A stretch of DNA of 35,354 bases from Hemicentrotus pulcherrimus. Taxonomy: Eukaryota > Echinodermata > Echinoidea > Camarodonta > Strongylocentrotidae. This document shows, one piece after another, positions 18,866 through 30,512 of the stretch. Within the stretch, counting starts at the first letter, position 1, and the number at the start of each line of letters is the position of its first letter. Below the pieces are notes generated by a model. That model searched no databases. It worked only from the letters and a program-made list of their open reading frames with translations, and was not told the DNA's origin. The stretch spans positions 89,530 to 124,883 of the forward strand of contig BEXV01001196.1 in assembly GCA_003118195.1 (NCBI GenBank), read 5' to 3'. Both the position numbers and the translations under genes were made by a program.

Positions 18866-21800
18866 TCTTGTTTGATTTGATTTGCCAAATTGTATATAAA
18901 GCTTTTTAAACAAATTGTGTAGTTATTCTCACATTTTATTTCCAATTTGATTTTATATTATAATACAGTATATAAATGACTATAATTTACTTTATGATTG
19001 TTTAATTTTTTTTAAACAGTAGAAGCAGGTAATTTACAATGGACATGGATGTTTTTACAAAAACATGACTAAAAATGGAGTATTAATAATAATTTTTTAT
19101 TTTCTTCTTCATGAAATTAGGTCCTGTCTTAAAATGGCAACATTTCGTAACATTACTGGCCATTCTCTCTAAATTAGATCATTCAGGTTTCAATGTCAGC
19201 AAGAATGATTTTGAACGTATTCATGCCAAGAATCTTGACGGACTGAAACTGATTTGTTGGCCAGAAGAGTTTCCTATCTATGAAAAAAAAGGTGCAAAAT
19301 TCCTGATTTCTACAGATAGACTCATGATGCCGAATGTGTTCATTTTGCCAAACTCTTAAATCTTTATAGTTGTTGATTTGCTACTTCAGTTAGCTATATG
19401 CCAAGGATTATTAGAATCATGAACTCAGTAAAGTGACTGGAAAATTTTGCCAAATATGCTTTTGATATGAACTCATTCTTTTCCTGTGAAGTAAATGTAA
19501 ACCCCTTGCATACTGGAACCCGGTAGTCCCTGTATTTAGCCTATGGAAATGAGAGATTTTAGAAGTCAACTGGTTAAGGTAAACGCTCTGTTTAGGATGT
19601 TGTCACAGGGTCAACTTTAAAAAATAGTCACACACAGATATAGGGATGCCAACCTGACCTCATTCTCAAAAATACATTCATTTTATTTATCTAAACCTTT
19701 ATATGCAAAGCTAGTAGTAATCTATTTATTAGAATAATGATATTTGGAAGTTTTTATTTCAAAGAAGTTTAATGTACATCATCTGTACCCCTGTATGCTT
19801 TTGTCGTTAAAAGTTATAAGAGCTTACAAGTAACGACATCACAAGCTTTATTAGGATGTTTGTTCAGCCATTTAAAGGGGGAATCCAACCTTCCTAGCAA
19901 ACATCAGAGAAGCATACTGATGAAAGTTTGAATGAAATAGGACAAAAAAAATGAGAAAGTTACACATTTTTAAAAGTTGCAATCACTATAGGTATGGGCT
20001 CTTCAAATTGGCTGAGTCACTAATTTCTCTGTGGTGTAGCAGCAGACAAATTTCCATTAGTTCCAACACAAAAAATTACTAAAAAAATTAGCAATTGCAG
20101 AGTTAAAGGTTACAGATTGTGATACACTGATTGGCATTATTAGGGATTTGTACATCGTAGTTGATAAGTAATTATTATTCTCTGTTTTAAGAGCTTAATT
20201 ATGTACCCCAAAACTTTCCTTACAGACGGTGTGTGGACTTAAGAATAACACTCATATTAGTATTTATGGAATTATAATAATTTCAAACTTTTCCCTTTGG
20301 ATAATTCAACAAATAGTTTGTTATTAAAATCAAAATAGAATCTTTAAATACTAAACAGTTATAACATTGATGAAATTCTCACATCACACCCCTCCTGCCA
20401 AGGCATTATCAAATTAAACCGAGCAAGATGCTGCCATACTATTTCTTTGGTGAAAAACTTTATATATTTATATCTTATGTTGTAACTGTATGTGATATTT
20501 GAATATTGACTGTATTTAAGCTGAAATTATACCTCAAGGCTGTGCATTTATTTGTCATTTTTTTTCATGTGTTTGTCCTATTTTTTAAATATTTTTTTTT
20601 AGTGCCTCAGCTACTTGTGAAGGTACTAGAGTCACTGATTATTAATATTTATTGGTCTTTATTTACACATGATTCATTTTTCCATTGACTGCTTCTTTCT
20701 GTTACTATGAATGGCTTTGGTGTAGGTTACATATGTACTACCGGTGTTATTATATGTTTTACACTTCACAGTACTACCAAGTTCACTAAATTTGTATAAC
20801 TCTTTTTTTGGGGTAATGTTTTGAATAATCATTTCTGTCATCATTCACTTTGATACAAATGGTTCTCCATGATGTAAAAGTTTGCAATTCTGGAACTTTT
20901 TAAAATTTGATTTCCAGAGAAAGACAAGCTTTCCTTAGTCCCAATGTTAGATAAATATAAAAATCTGGGCTATTTAAACCATTTATTGCATTGAAAGAGT
21001 TAAACGATTCATTCCCCCCCAACAGGAGTGACAATGATGGAACATAAAACTCAGTATCCATTGATACATATTTTAACAGAGAATGTTTGATGTAATTCAC
21101 TTGAAATGTGTCACATGGATGTATTTATTGTGTTTGCATTAAGAAATATATTTTCAATTAAATCATGCATATATGGCAATTATATACTTACTACCTAGAT
21201 TTTTGGTATAAATATGTGGTATTGTATGTTACTTTTTTCTTAAAATAAGGAATGAAATTTGGCTATGGACCTTGCGACGGACAAGCCCTGTGCTAACCGT
21301 ATTGAATAAACGTCTACTTGAATTCACTTCTATTTCCCTCATGATTCAGGTGATATGGTGCAAGTAGAGTTACTCAAGAAATGTAATATATCTGTTTAAA
21401 AAATATTCAAACATGGCAGGAAATTTATTGATGCCTGTCTGTATCTTTTGGGGCTTGTAGATATCACTGACATTCGTGGAAGGAGTGATGGGCAATTCAT
21501 TATGTGACTAGGAATTATCATGAACAATAAATAACACGATATGTGAGTAAATGAATTGCCTTTTATATAATGCTAGCTACAGATGTATGTATGCTGTGAA
21601 TAGGTAAATATCTTTGTCAAAATCTGGTACACTATGTAAATGTTTTTTATCACTATTTATGAACTCATGTATATAGTTTTGTATATTTTATTTCAAAGGT
21701 GTCATGTTTGAATGTCAAATACAAATCACTTTCATTATGTAGACAAATGCTAATTTTATGTACTTGCTTTATATTGTCATCAAAGTGCTTGAGCTAAATA

Positions 21801-23144
21801 TGAAAGATATAATTCTATGAACGGCATGAAAAACTTCTTTATTCTGAAATGTCCCTTGATTTTGAAAGCAAATGTCCATGTATACCTCATGTACATGAGC
21901 TTTTCATTTTAATGTAGACCATTTCCCTTCTAATGCATATGTATTATTTATGCATATTTTAGGAAGATCATTTTTTAGCTAGCCTAACATGACATTAACT
22001 AAAGGGCTAGCAAATTTGACTGGTGATACTTCTGTGAAACATCTGTAATGATGACAGTAATTATGATTTTTATTTTATTGATAATGCCGAATGTAATTGA
22101 ATGAGACAACACATTTCTCTTGTCGCAATTTAAAAAATGTCTAACCTAGGCAAAGGCTGTAGCTACTAATGAGTTACCAGTGAAAAATGAGATGTCATGC
22201 AAATTTTCTAAAATTTTGTAATATGTTAAGAGGTGACATTAAAAAAAAGTTTTTCTTTACTATGAACTATGAAACTACAGATACTTTAACAATTATCTTG
22301 TCGATTAAGTCATTGCCACATTGTTGAATTCTTTGAGGAGCTCTGATTTTAATCAAAAACTGTCGTCGATAATTCTTACAAGAATTTTATTCACCCTAGG
22401 CGAGTCGAATGACAACTGAGCTCCCCATCTCAACAATTTAGACAACCTCATACCAAATATCATTCCTACTATAGGGTATCAGAGATTGCATATGACTTNC
22501 CCAAGGAATCAGTCTTTTATCAAGAAACCTGATTTTCAGTATTGACCTGTAGTAAGAGATGCACCAAACAAATAACAGGTGAAAATAACAGGGTGTTTAT
22601 GGTTATTCTTACGCGCATTATCAGTTTTAGCATCCAGTGTAATTGAATGGAATTAGATTTTAGGAGTGATGTTTAGTCACATACAAACATAGCATGCTTT
22701 TCTGAATGCATCGACACCCGCTGGATCAGGACTTGAATGCCATTACTTCATATTTATTTTATAGAATTAATTAATAGTAGCAATTATATGCATTAAATGA
22801 AGAAATTGCTCCAAATGTCAGGTAGATTGTAGAGAAAACAAAATGGCTTGATTGGACGAATCTCTATGAGCTGTCTGGTGTAACTCTGCTCCTACAACCA
22901 TGCCCTTATTTATGGGTCCATTTACTTGTATTGCTTGTAAGTCTCTCCTTGTAACTTTCTTTTCTGAACTTGATGCGTATGGAAGTGTGCATATCAGTAT
23001 TGAGAAGAGGAATTAAAGATGCAAAGGAATATTTTCAAATGTAAAATAATCTGAATTGGTGTGCTTTCTTGTATTTGGTGGGAGTGGATGTATGAGAACT
23101 GTGTTACCATGGACATGTATGACTGGCAACAATTCAGATAATGG

Positions 23145-23655
23145 TTATGATGATGATGTGGGGGTGATGATGATTATGATGATGATGATGATGATGTGAT
23201 GATGATGATGATAATGAAAGTGGTGGTGGTGGTGGTGAGGATGGTGGGGGTGATGATGTTGATCATGAAAGTGGTGGTGGTGGTGGGGATGGTGGGGGTG
23301 ATGATGTTGATCATGATAGTGGTGGTGGTGGTGGTGGTGAGGATGACGATTAAGATAGTGGAGATGGTGGTGGTGGTGGTGATGATGATGGTGGGGGTGA
23401 TGAGCATAGTGGTGGTGGTGGTGGTGGTGAGTATGACGATTAAGATGATGATGGAGGTAGTGGTGATGATGGTATTTATGATGGTGGCGGGTGTGATGAG
23501 GATGATGTTGATCATGAAAGTAGTAGTGGTGGTGAGGATGATGATGATTAAGATGATGGTATTGATAATAGCGAAGATAATTATGCTAATGCTATTTTTG
23601 ATGACTTATGCTGAAGATAACTTAAATTGGTGATGAGGATGATGATGATGACTAA
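23145..23655. repeat. TGG/TGA trinucleotide-rich satellite
   Basis: About 500 bp of GATGATGATG and GGTGGTGGTG blocks on the + strand, with a larger repeated unit (GTGGTGGTGGTGGGGATGGT, GGGGGTGATGATGTTGATCA) occurring at about 23218-23335 and again in altered form to 23550. The Val/Met-rich forward and Ile/Thr-rich reverse open frames are products of the repeat. Confidence 0.9.
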
Positions 23656-24241
23656 TAACTTTGATGGTTCCTAAAATTCAAGCGCCGGTTAAAATGATGG
23701 TGGGTTACGTATTCCTGTACTGTTTTATCCAATTCTATTTCCATCTTTTTTTTGTTCTTGCATTTGCTTATATAGGTATTTTCTTGCTCTTAAAAAAAAA
23801 TATTGTTTTCCATCTATCCTATGTCTTTTCCTACGTTGTTGTCGTTGAAATATCCTTGTTCTATCTGTCTTTATGTGTTTCTTTGTCTTGTCAGTTTCAT
23901 GAGATGTCGGTCTACTGGGAGTAAAGGATGCCCTATTCATTGACGTATTCATCTTCATGCATGTTTCTTCCACGCGCCATTCCATCCACCTGTTATGTCC
24001 TCTTACGTCATATCCGACCTCGCTTTCAAGAGAAGATGTTTTTCTTAAATGCTATAAAGCAACGCTACTATTCCATTCAATGTATTCAAATGAGAGGGTA
24101 TTTGCGTCTGCAGATAAATTATTCCATCCACCTGCTATTCATTTTATTGCATTTCAACAGCCTGAAGGCAGGGTGTTTACAAACAGTATTGCTATGCAGA
24201 CAAAGTAGCATATATGTTGTGAGACAGCCAGGGGCTGCACA

Positions 24242-24270
24242 CCCCCCCCCCCCNNCCCCCCCCCCCCCCT
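24242..24270. repeat. Poly-C run with two undetermined bases
   Basis: A C run interrupted by NN at 24254-24255. Its length is certainly unreliable. Similar G runs sit at 1-9, about 1169-1184 and 35331-35354. Confidence 0.9.
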
Positions 24271-24517
24271 CCCACCTCTCCCCGAGAATTTTCGAAATTA
24301 TAACCATCGTCACTAATTCACCATCATCAGCATCAGTATTGCCTTACCACCATCACCAAAAGGGGCGGACTGGGAATAAAATTCAGTTGGGGGATTTGAT
24401 AAATCAATGCCAAATCACAACATAATTCCACTCGAGATTTTCGAGAACCTTTTGCTATCAACTGAACAGTCAATGATAAATCATGGCTAATGATGTTTAC
24501 AAAAGTTGCTCGGGAAA

Positions 24518-24748
24518 AGACCGGTTAACTGACATATTTAAATTCACTGCATGCATTTAAAACAAAGGGTTGTTCTTGAGAACCTGAATGATTGCCCGAG
24601 ATTTGCCCGACATAGCAACAAATAATATATGCTGACTGGATGCCAAGTATTGTAGTTAATTCAGTAATGACAAGTTAACCGAATATCTCGTCACAAGGTC
24701 CCCAGGAAAGAGACCTCCATACATTTGAATATGTTGGTAAACTGGTCT
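24518..24748. mobile_element. MITE copy A (GACCGGTTTACT family), upstream of the ZGLP1-like gene
   Basis: The left end AGACCGGTTAACTGACAT is the imperfect inverse of the right end ATGTTGGTAAACTGGTCT. The interior shares GACATAGCAACAA, CTCGTCAC and CCAGGAAAG-like blocks with copy B at 27351-27564 in the same orientation. Non-coding, 231 bp. Confidence 0.8.
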
Positions 24749-25010
24749 ACTTCAACTGCGATACACAATCATGACAACGGCGTATGTCAGTACCGGTCTC
24801 ACACAGAGTTTGTGGCATTGATTTTTGTGTTTAGAGTGGAAATCTTATATAAAATTCAGGGCATTCATAACATGAAATTATTTGAAAAAATGTCATCAAA
24901 ATTGATTTCTTTCCATCTTCAAAAATCATGCTGACACGAGAAATGTTTTGAGTTCTTAACGATCAAAAATTTGAATTTGTAAAGTATTGATTTTTTTCTT
25001 CCACTTCTTT

Positions 25011-25012
<2 letters not shown>

Positions 25013-25044
<32 letters not shown>
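25013..25044. repeat. CT dinucleotide microsatellite
   Basis: About 15 CT units followed by a further pyrimidine-rich stretch. Confidence 0.9.
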
Positions 25045-25046
<2 letters not shown>

Positions 25047-25453
25047 ATCTTTCTCTTCTTCTTAACAAAAAATACCTATCAGCTTTCTTTTTCTTGTAAA
25101 GCACAGGTGTCCAAGGCTTTGACATTCTTACATTCGTTAGAATGGGCAGACACCATACTTTGCAGAAGTTTTGACTGCATGCACCAAATGATGAATTCAT
25201 CACCATCACAATGGTAATTTGAATAAAGCATGCCAGAATCCATCCCTATGAAAAGCCTGAGACGTTGAGACATCCCGATGAGATGTTGATTCAGATACCA
25301 ACTGATGATCACCCTTCTAATGATGTGTACTTATTACAGCGACTATTTCCTTTATGACACACCTACAATAGTGTAGCACAATTGTTTTAGTGATCTGCCA
25401 TGGTCAAAATCAGGACAAAGTATTAATGCGATCAGATCGATTTCCGAGAAAGA

Positions 25454-25638
25454 ATGGCTTACAAGTTCTATCATCGCTTCTCAACGGCTGATTTTCAGCG
25501 CTACAGGGAATTCTTTCCGAAATTCGAACCCGAATCTTCGAAGGATGGTTTCGCCGGGACGAGAAACACAGCTCGATCGGAAGCGACTGCTACGCAAGGC
25601 AAGACAGCAGACGATAAAACACGTGATAAAATCAGGCA
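25454..25638 (+). CDS. ZGLP1: ZGLP1-like exon 1 (start codon)
   Basis: The ATG at 25454 ([20 protein letters not shown]) is the first in frame after a TAA at 25424. It ends IRQ with donor GTGAGT from 25639, phase 2. No domain is recognised in these 61 residues, which are rich in aromatic residues at first and then in charged residues. A 5' non-coding exon or an upstream start by splicing cannot be excluded. Confidence 0.7.
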
Positions 25639-28600
25639 GTGAGTTAAATTGATCGACTTTATAAAACTTGATAATCGATAAATTGACAACATGAAATTAA
25701 AAATATATATTGCTGTGTGACTAGGCAAAGTTAATTCCACATCAAAAATAGAATTTTAAATATATTTTGAGTGAATATTATTATGATATAGTCTCTTGTC
25801 TAAATTGAATTCTAATCGAAAAGTACTTCGATGATGATTGATGATAATGATAATTATGATGAAGATGATGATGATTATGATGATGAAGATAATGATGATG
25901 ATGACGATGACGATGACAACGATCTTGATGAGGATAATTGCTCTAGATTATACGCACCAAGCAGTTTGCTTTTTTGCTTTGCGTAAAAAGCGCATGTAGA
26001 CAAAAATGAAAGCAATCCGCTAAATAAGCCACTCGGTGGAGCGATTATCATATTACTTGCTGTCCTTTTAACATAACTTAGTGCAGAAAAGGTACAATTA
26101 AAAAAAAGTTTATTTCCATAGGAAAATTGATAATTTGACATCCCAATGGTACATGAGTTTATATGAATATATACTTTGACATGACATAAAAGCTTAATCC
26201 CTTTGCGAATGTGTTCTTAAACAGACGAAATAAATTCTGGGGACAAATATGCAACAACAGAAATTCCATCCCAATCCCGCCGATTTCTTATGACGACGAC
26301 GACGACGATGACACTCTAACTCTAATGTCCTCACCGACTTCGTCCCGCGATTCAACCAAGTCCTCGACGACCTCACCGTCCTCGTCATCGGATTCATCGC
26401 CGTCGGGGAGCTCGAGAGCGAGACGGAGGAAGACTAGCCGACCGAGGAGAAGTCCAAAGAGAAATGATCCCAAATTTAAAGGAGTTACATTCTCCATGGA
26501 GACGGCCATTTCACATGGAAAACAGGAAGCAAGGCTCACGATCAAGTCACAACTTAGGTTTGCTCTCATTCAATTTCTATGCGAATCCTTACTAAATTCT
26601 CTTTATTAATTTCACTCATTTTTTTTTTTATTACAGCAAAGTGTTTATTGAAACACACATAAAGATTATTTATACAAAAATCTTTACGCAATATGTTTAG
26701 GCTTGGGCAAAACGAATCGGCAAAAGGTTTTCGTTAGATGGCTTTTAAAGGTAAGGTGTTAAAAGGGGAGACAAATAATACACCTTTGATCTTTGAAAAC
26801 GTTTATACTCTAACTATACTGAAGTTTGAGCATTTTAAAAAGGGAGGAAGTCAAATGTGTTTGTTAAAAGTTTACGAAAATCTTATCAGATTATACCGAT
26901 TTTTTGTTTGTTGAGAGTGTTCACGTTTTTACAAACAAACGCCACAATAAGTGTCCATTAGAAATTAATTCGGAACAAAACAATATCGTTGTGCATCCCA
27001 GCTGAAATTCCAGAGCCCATTTTTATACCCGGAGCGGAGTCATGAAACATACATGAGGGTGGATATCAAAAGGTTTTCGGAAATAACAAGCACCGATACA
27101 CAATGGTATTGTATTCTGAATGAATTTCGCCTTGATTTGTCGAAAGTGAAAATATAAATAGATATTCAATACATTATTTAGGAAGCGAGTTTTAAAGGCA
27201 AAACATATCTCAAGGCATTCTCCAAATATATTTTACATTTGTTATCTTTACTTCCAATCTTCAATCTGATAAGTAATTAAACTATTGAGTCATTGACGAT
27301 CACATGCGTCAATTTTTATTAAACATAGTAGGCCTACATAAGAGAACAATAGACCGGTTTACTAGCATATCAAAAGTTGTTGTTGAAAACTGAAAGCTTA
27401 CCCTCGGCTTGCCAGACATAGCAACAATTAATTTATGTAGACAGGACTTCGAGTAAAGAAGTCCATTCATGAATATAAACAGGTAAATGAAATAACTCGT
27501 CACTAGATCCTCAGGAAGGAAACATCCATGAATTTGAATACAATGTATGTTAGTAAACCGGTCTATTGAAATCGGGGTTATCTATCTCGCTGGAAATATT
27601 TTTTTTCTTCCCCTAAACATATGGTCTCTCGTCAATGTTTTTTTTTAATGGGGTAACCACATGGTCTCGTCAGTCCCCTGGTACACATGTGTTCGTGTAA
27701 GAGACAATTTGTGGACTGTTTTTTTCTTGTTTCTCCAGCATTCGTCGCTATCGTCGTATGTTGACAAAGCGCTCCATGACAAGATGGCGAAGGGTACTTC
27801 ATCGGGGATTCTATTTCCATGGCAACTCACAAACTAGAGGCCGCATCCTGTCCGACTCGAGCTCTTCTGAAACTGATAGTGATACCGAACTTGGAAGGAT
27901 GAGATCGAAAGCCTTCAAATCGGTATCGAACAAGAAGAGAATGTTACCACTTCTTTTTGTTAGGTCATTGAGTCAGCCACCAAACACTGCCGCCAAAGTT
28001 GGACGTCATTCTGGTAGATTGCCGCCACATACGATGCCGGACCCGTTAAAGGCTCTCGGTATGTGGGAAATAAAATCAAAATTATTCACGATAATCATTA
28101 AAAGAAAAGCAAAAACAAAAAAAAACACAAGAAAATATTTTTGTCTATGCCTACATGTACGATGTTTAATAATCAATAAGTAGCAAGCCGATACCCCATT
28201 TATAAACTTAAACCCCTTTTTGCGATTTAGACCTAGATTAGACTTCGTTTTAATATCATGTATCTTACTGTGTCGGGCTAAACTTAGTGGCTAGAATTTG
28301 TCCGTTCAACAAGATGTATCGAATATGCCGAAGTAATAATTTGAATTATTGGTCTTTCAGGAAAAACCTGCGAGTCTTGTAAGACAACACGTACTCCATT
28401 ATGGAGAGACGCCGAAGACGGGACACCACTCTGTAATGCATGTGGTATTAGGTAAGTTATTTGAACCTTTTTAAGAAAATGCCCTTAGAATAAATGTAAA
28501 TCGGTCCAAAATGGCTTCGGCCGCAAGGTTACCAACAAGATTAATACTTGGTCACGTGCCGCCGTGCAATCCCACGCCGTACCAACGGTTGCGACTTTAA

Positions 28601-29301
28601 AATAGTTTCAATGTGTCCTGGCTAAATTACGTGTACTTGCATTGATTAGTAAAGTACTGAAAATTTTAATAGATATCAAATTATTTTTTGAAATTTTAAT
28701 TTGAGGAAATTCGATAAACACAGAGGATTTGACATCTCCTAAATCTACCACTAGCAAATTACAGTTTGACATGAATTTAACTTTAAGCCATTGCTCAAAA
28801 AGGTCATAGTAACCCCAAGAAGTTTGCCTTAAAGGTGGGGTGAAATCCAAATATGATTTGATTCCTGTTAATGTGCAGGGCTGCATACAACGCATATTTT
28901 TTATATTCAAACATCTAAATATATTTTATAAATTCTAAAATATTTAAACAAAGACTTGCGTGCTAAGCTCCACCCTAAAACAATGCCCCAGATCTCATTC
29001 ATCTTGTGATATCATCTGTCAATCATTAATGAGCTATAAACAAGAGACCGAGGTGTGTAGGTTCACCAGAGCTGACCACCTGTTTACAGTAGACCACACA
29101 ATACCCACATAGGAGTTGCTATGTCAGACGTGCTGAATTGTGGAGGTATATGTTGTTTTACTTTCTAGATACAAGAAGTACCGGATTCGTTGTCCATGCT
29201 GTTGGCTGATCCCACGCAAAGACAGCAAGACATTCCCATACTGCGGGCGATGTGGCGTACTTCTCAAAATGATGCTCCAGCGAAGGTGTCAGTATCTTTG
29301 A
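25454..29301 (+). CDS. ZGLP1: GATA-type zinc-finger protein resembling ZGLP1, complete 5-exon gene (overview)
   Basis: Exons 25454-25638, 26225-26557, 27739-28058, 28361-28451 and 29169-29301 sum to 1062 nt: 353 residues plus TGA. Junction phases 2, 2, 1, 2 all match. Layout: N-terminal region 1-62; acidic D7 run at 85-91; Ser-rich segment 97-125; basic segment 126-141 (likely nuclear localisation); Arg-rich stretch 174-195; second Ser/Asp/Glu patch about 206-220; GATA finger C283-X2-C286-X17-C304-X2-C307; second cluster C318-X2-C321-X13-C335-X2-C338. The finger core [20 protein letters not shown] plus the following YKKY and CGRCGV resembles vertebrate ZGLP1 rather than GATA1-6, which have a different basic tail. 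Mammalian ZGLP1 is a nuclear regulator of gonad and germ-cell (oogenic) programmes. The symbol is by resemblance recalled from the family, not by search. Confidence 0.85.
25829..25935. repeat. GAT-type trinucleotide repeat in ZGLP1-like intron 1
   Basis: GATGATGATG-type runs with AAT and GAC variants. The Asp-coding repeat of exon 2 (26290-26313) has a similar trinucleotide character. Confidence 0.85.
26225..26557 (+). CDS. ZGLP1: ZGLP1-like exon 2: acidic, Ser-rich and basic region
   Basis: Acceptor AAACAG (to 26224). The split codon with exon 1 gives Gln62, then RNKFWGQIC. It encodes seven aspartates from GAC/GAT repeats, a long Ser/Thr/Pro stretch, [17 protein letters not shown], and [20 protein letters not shown]. 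The donor is a weak GTTTGC after CTTAG (26558). A second phase-2 donor, GTCACA after ATCAA (26546), would drop four codons. Exit phase is 2. The low-complexity part looks disordered. The reverse-strand open frame here mirrors the Asp/Ser repeats and is not a gene. Confidence 0.8.
27351..27564. mobile_element. MITE copy B, in ZGLP1-like intron 2
   Basis: Ends GACCGGTTTACTAGCAT and ATGTTAGTAAACCGGTC are near-perfect inverses, each flanked by TA (27350-27351, 27564-27565), as expected for a TA target duplication of the Tc1/mariner type. Same family as copy A. Confidence 0.85.
27739..28058 (+). CDS. ZGLP1: ZGLP1-like exon 3: Arg-rich region
   Basis: Good acceptor TTTCTCCAG (to 27738) and donor GTATGT (28059). 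Entry phase 2, exit phase 1. It begins [20 protein letters not shown], has a Ser/Asp/Glu patch ([15 protein letters not shown]), and ends PDPLKAL plus a split Gly. The methionine at 27758 is internal. No named domain; the basic stretches suggest nucleic-acid or nuclear contacts (inference). Confidence 0.82.
28361..28451 (+). CDS. ZGLP1: ZGLP1-like exon 4: GATA-type zinc finger
   Basis: Acceptor GGTCTTTCAG, donor GTAAGT from 28452, entry phase 1 and exit phase 2. It encodes [20 protein letters not shown] then [11 protein letters not shown], a complete C-X2-C-X17-C-X2-C GATA finger with the TPLWR and LCNACG signatures. GATA fingers bind WGATAR-like DNA or protein partners; ZGLP1 fingers are divergent enough that DNA specificity is not assured. 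Confidence 0.95.
28452..29168. other. ZGLP1-like intron 4
   Basis: No exon recognised; a reverse-strand 100-codon frame at 28608-28910 is unsupported. The earlier introns (25639-26224, 26558-27738, 28059-28360) likewise show no coding exon beyond the repeats listed. Confidence 0.6.
29169..29301 (+). CDS. ZGLP1: ZGLP1-like exon 5: basic tail and second Cys4 cluster, stop
   Basis: Acceptor CTTTCTAG (to 29168). Reads [20 protein letters not shown] then [13 protein letters not shown] and ends QRRCQYL with TGA at 29299-29301. The second CX2C-X13-CX2C cluster follows ten residues after the GATA finger and has the spacing of a small zinc ribbon. The extra Cys320 next to Cys321 is additional to the four ligands. 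An open frame in another phase over this exon is a shadow. Confidence 0.92.
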
Positions 29302-30512
29302 CGGGCGTCTTTCAATACGTGCAATTAAAGGTTCAGTACTGTTTGGATGTTATGGTTGCCCACTCGTCATGAGCAAAGGCAATATAGAAATAATTGAAAC
29401 TCAATATCAATTACGAATGATTGTAGAGTACATAATATGGCGGCCGAAGAGCAATAACAAATAATATTCGAATACGTTTCTGATCGGTATTGGGTCTTAA
29501 GATGATGAAATCAAATAATTACTCAGCGTCATAATTTTGAATTCCAACTGCCATTTATTGGTCCACAATTTTTAGATCTACCGCCTCAGATTTCACGTGA
29601 GATGACAATATTAAGAATGATTATCGTAATAACTTTCTGAAATACATACATAATTCTGCTTTGTTTTAAGTTTTAATCTTCTTCGTTTTAATATGTTTTG
29701 TTTGTTTGGTGAAAGCAATATAAAAGTTTTTTTTTTTTTATCTCTTTGACCAAGATGGTTAAATTGTTTTGTGAAGACGATAAAGCGTGGCTTTCCAATG
29801 CGAATTGATTGTTAATGTTTCAAACGCGATTTCTTTTTTAGAGGATCTTTTCGTACGCTAAATTTTAATTACACTAAGGTTAAAGCCCGTGTACAGTTTT
29901 GGTTAGCCTTCCCCTAAAACGGTTTTCTACTACAGAAGAGTAATGACTTAATGAGAGGTGACAATTTGTTCAATTTTCCCAAGTCATGATCTGTATCATC
30001 AAACTATGTTATTTGTTTTGTTACTCTTTCTATTTTTTACACAGCAAAATTCAAGAAAACAACTAGTTAGGTGTCTCTATTTTCAAAAGAGAGATCGCCG
30101 CTCTTCCTTTCTTATTGTTACTCTTGCCATTATTATACATGGTTTATCATGTTTGGATTCTAGAGTGAATCAACGGTTTTTGAAACTTGATTAGTGAGTT
30201 TGTTGGAAATAGTGGAATATTTCATTAGATTTAATTTAAGTTGGATTGATGTATACATTTGAATTTAAATATAGGTGGAGATATCGATTATTCATGTCGA
30301 TATAATTAGTGATAACAAATTCTTGTTTACGTACGATCATCTCTGTATTTATTAATCCTAACTATACTTTCGACTCTTGAGCAACAGTGTTAATGTGTTA
30401 GTATGGAAATCCGAACTGATATTATCTAACCGTAGAATAAACCCAATTTTGAAGAAGGGCTATCTTGTGTTGACAACTCGCATTCAATATTATTGCCGGT
30501 GGAATGATTTTC

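Larger units (their letters stand above)
17750..25453. other. Ror 3' UTR/flank and intergenic region
   Basis: AT-rich with no supportable gene. Candidate poly(A) signals, TGG/TGA satellite, poly-C with NN, CT microsatellite and one MITE copy are listed separately. TTTAAAGGGGGAATCCAACC near 19873 resembles the end of a dispersed repeat, but no matching second end was found. The 82-codon open frame at 19111-19359 has no splice or domain support. Confidence 0.55.

Noticed and set aside
19111..19359. 82-codon open frame (contains NDFERIHAKNLDGLKLICW)
   Set aside because: Looks somewhat protein-like, but it lies in the AT-rich Ror 3' flank with no splice sites, domain or GC rise; insufficient support.
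23174..23633. Val/Met-rich (+) and Ile/Thr-rich (-) open frames
   Set aside because: Artefacts of the TGG/TGA satellite; no non-repetitive domain or splice context.
26288..26569. 93-codon reverse-strand frame with Ser8 and acidic run
   Set aside because: Mirror of the Asp/Ser repeats of the ZGLP1-like exon 2 on the + strand, which has consistent splice phases.
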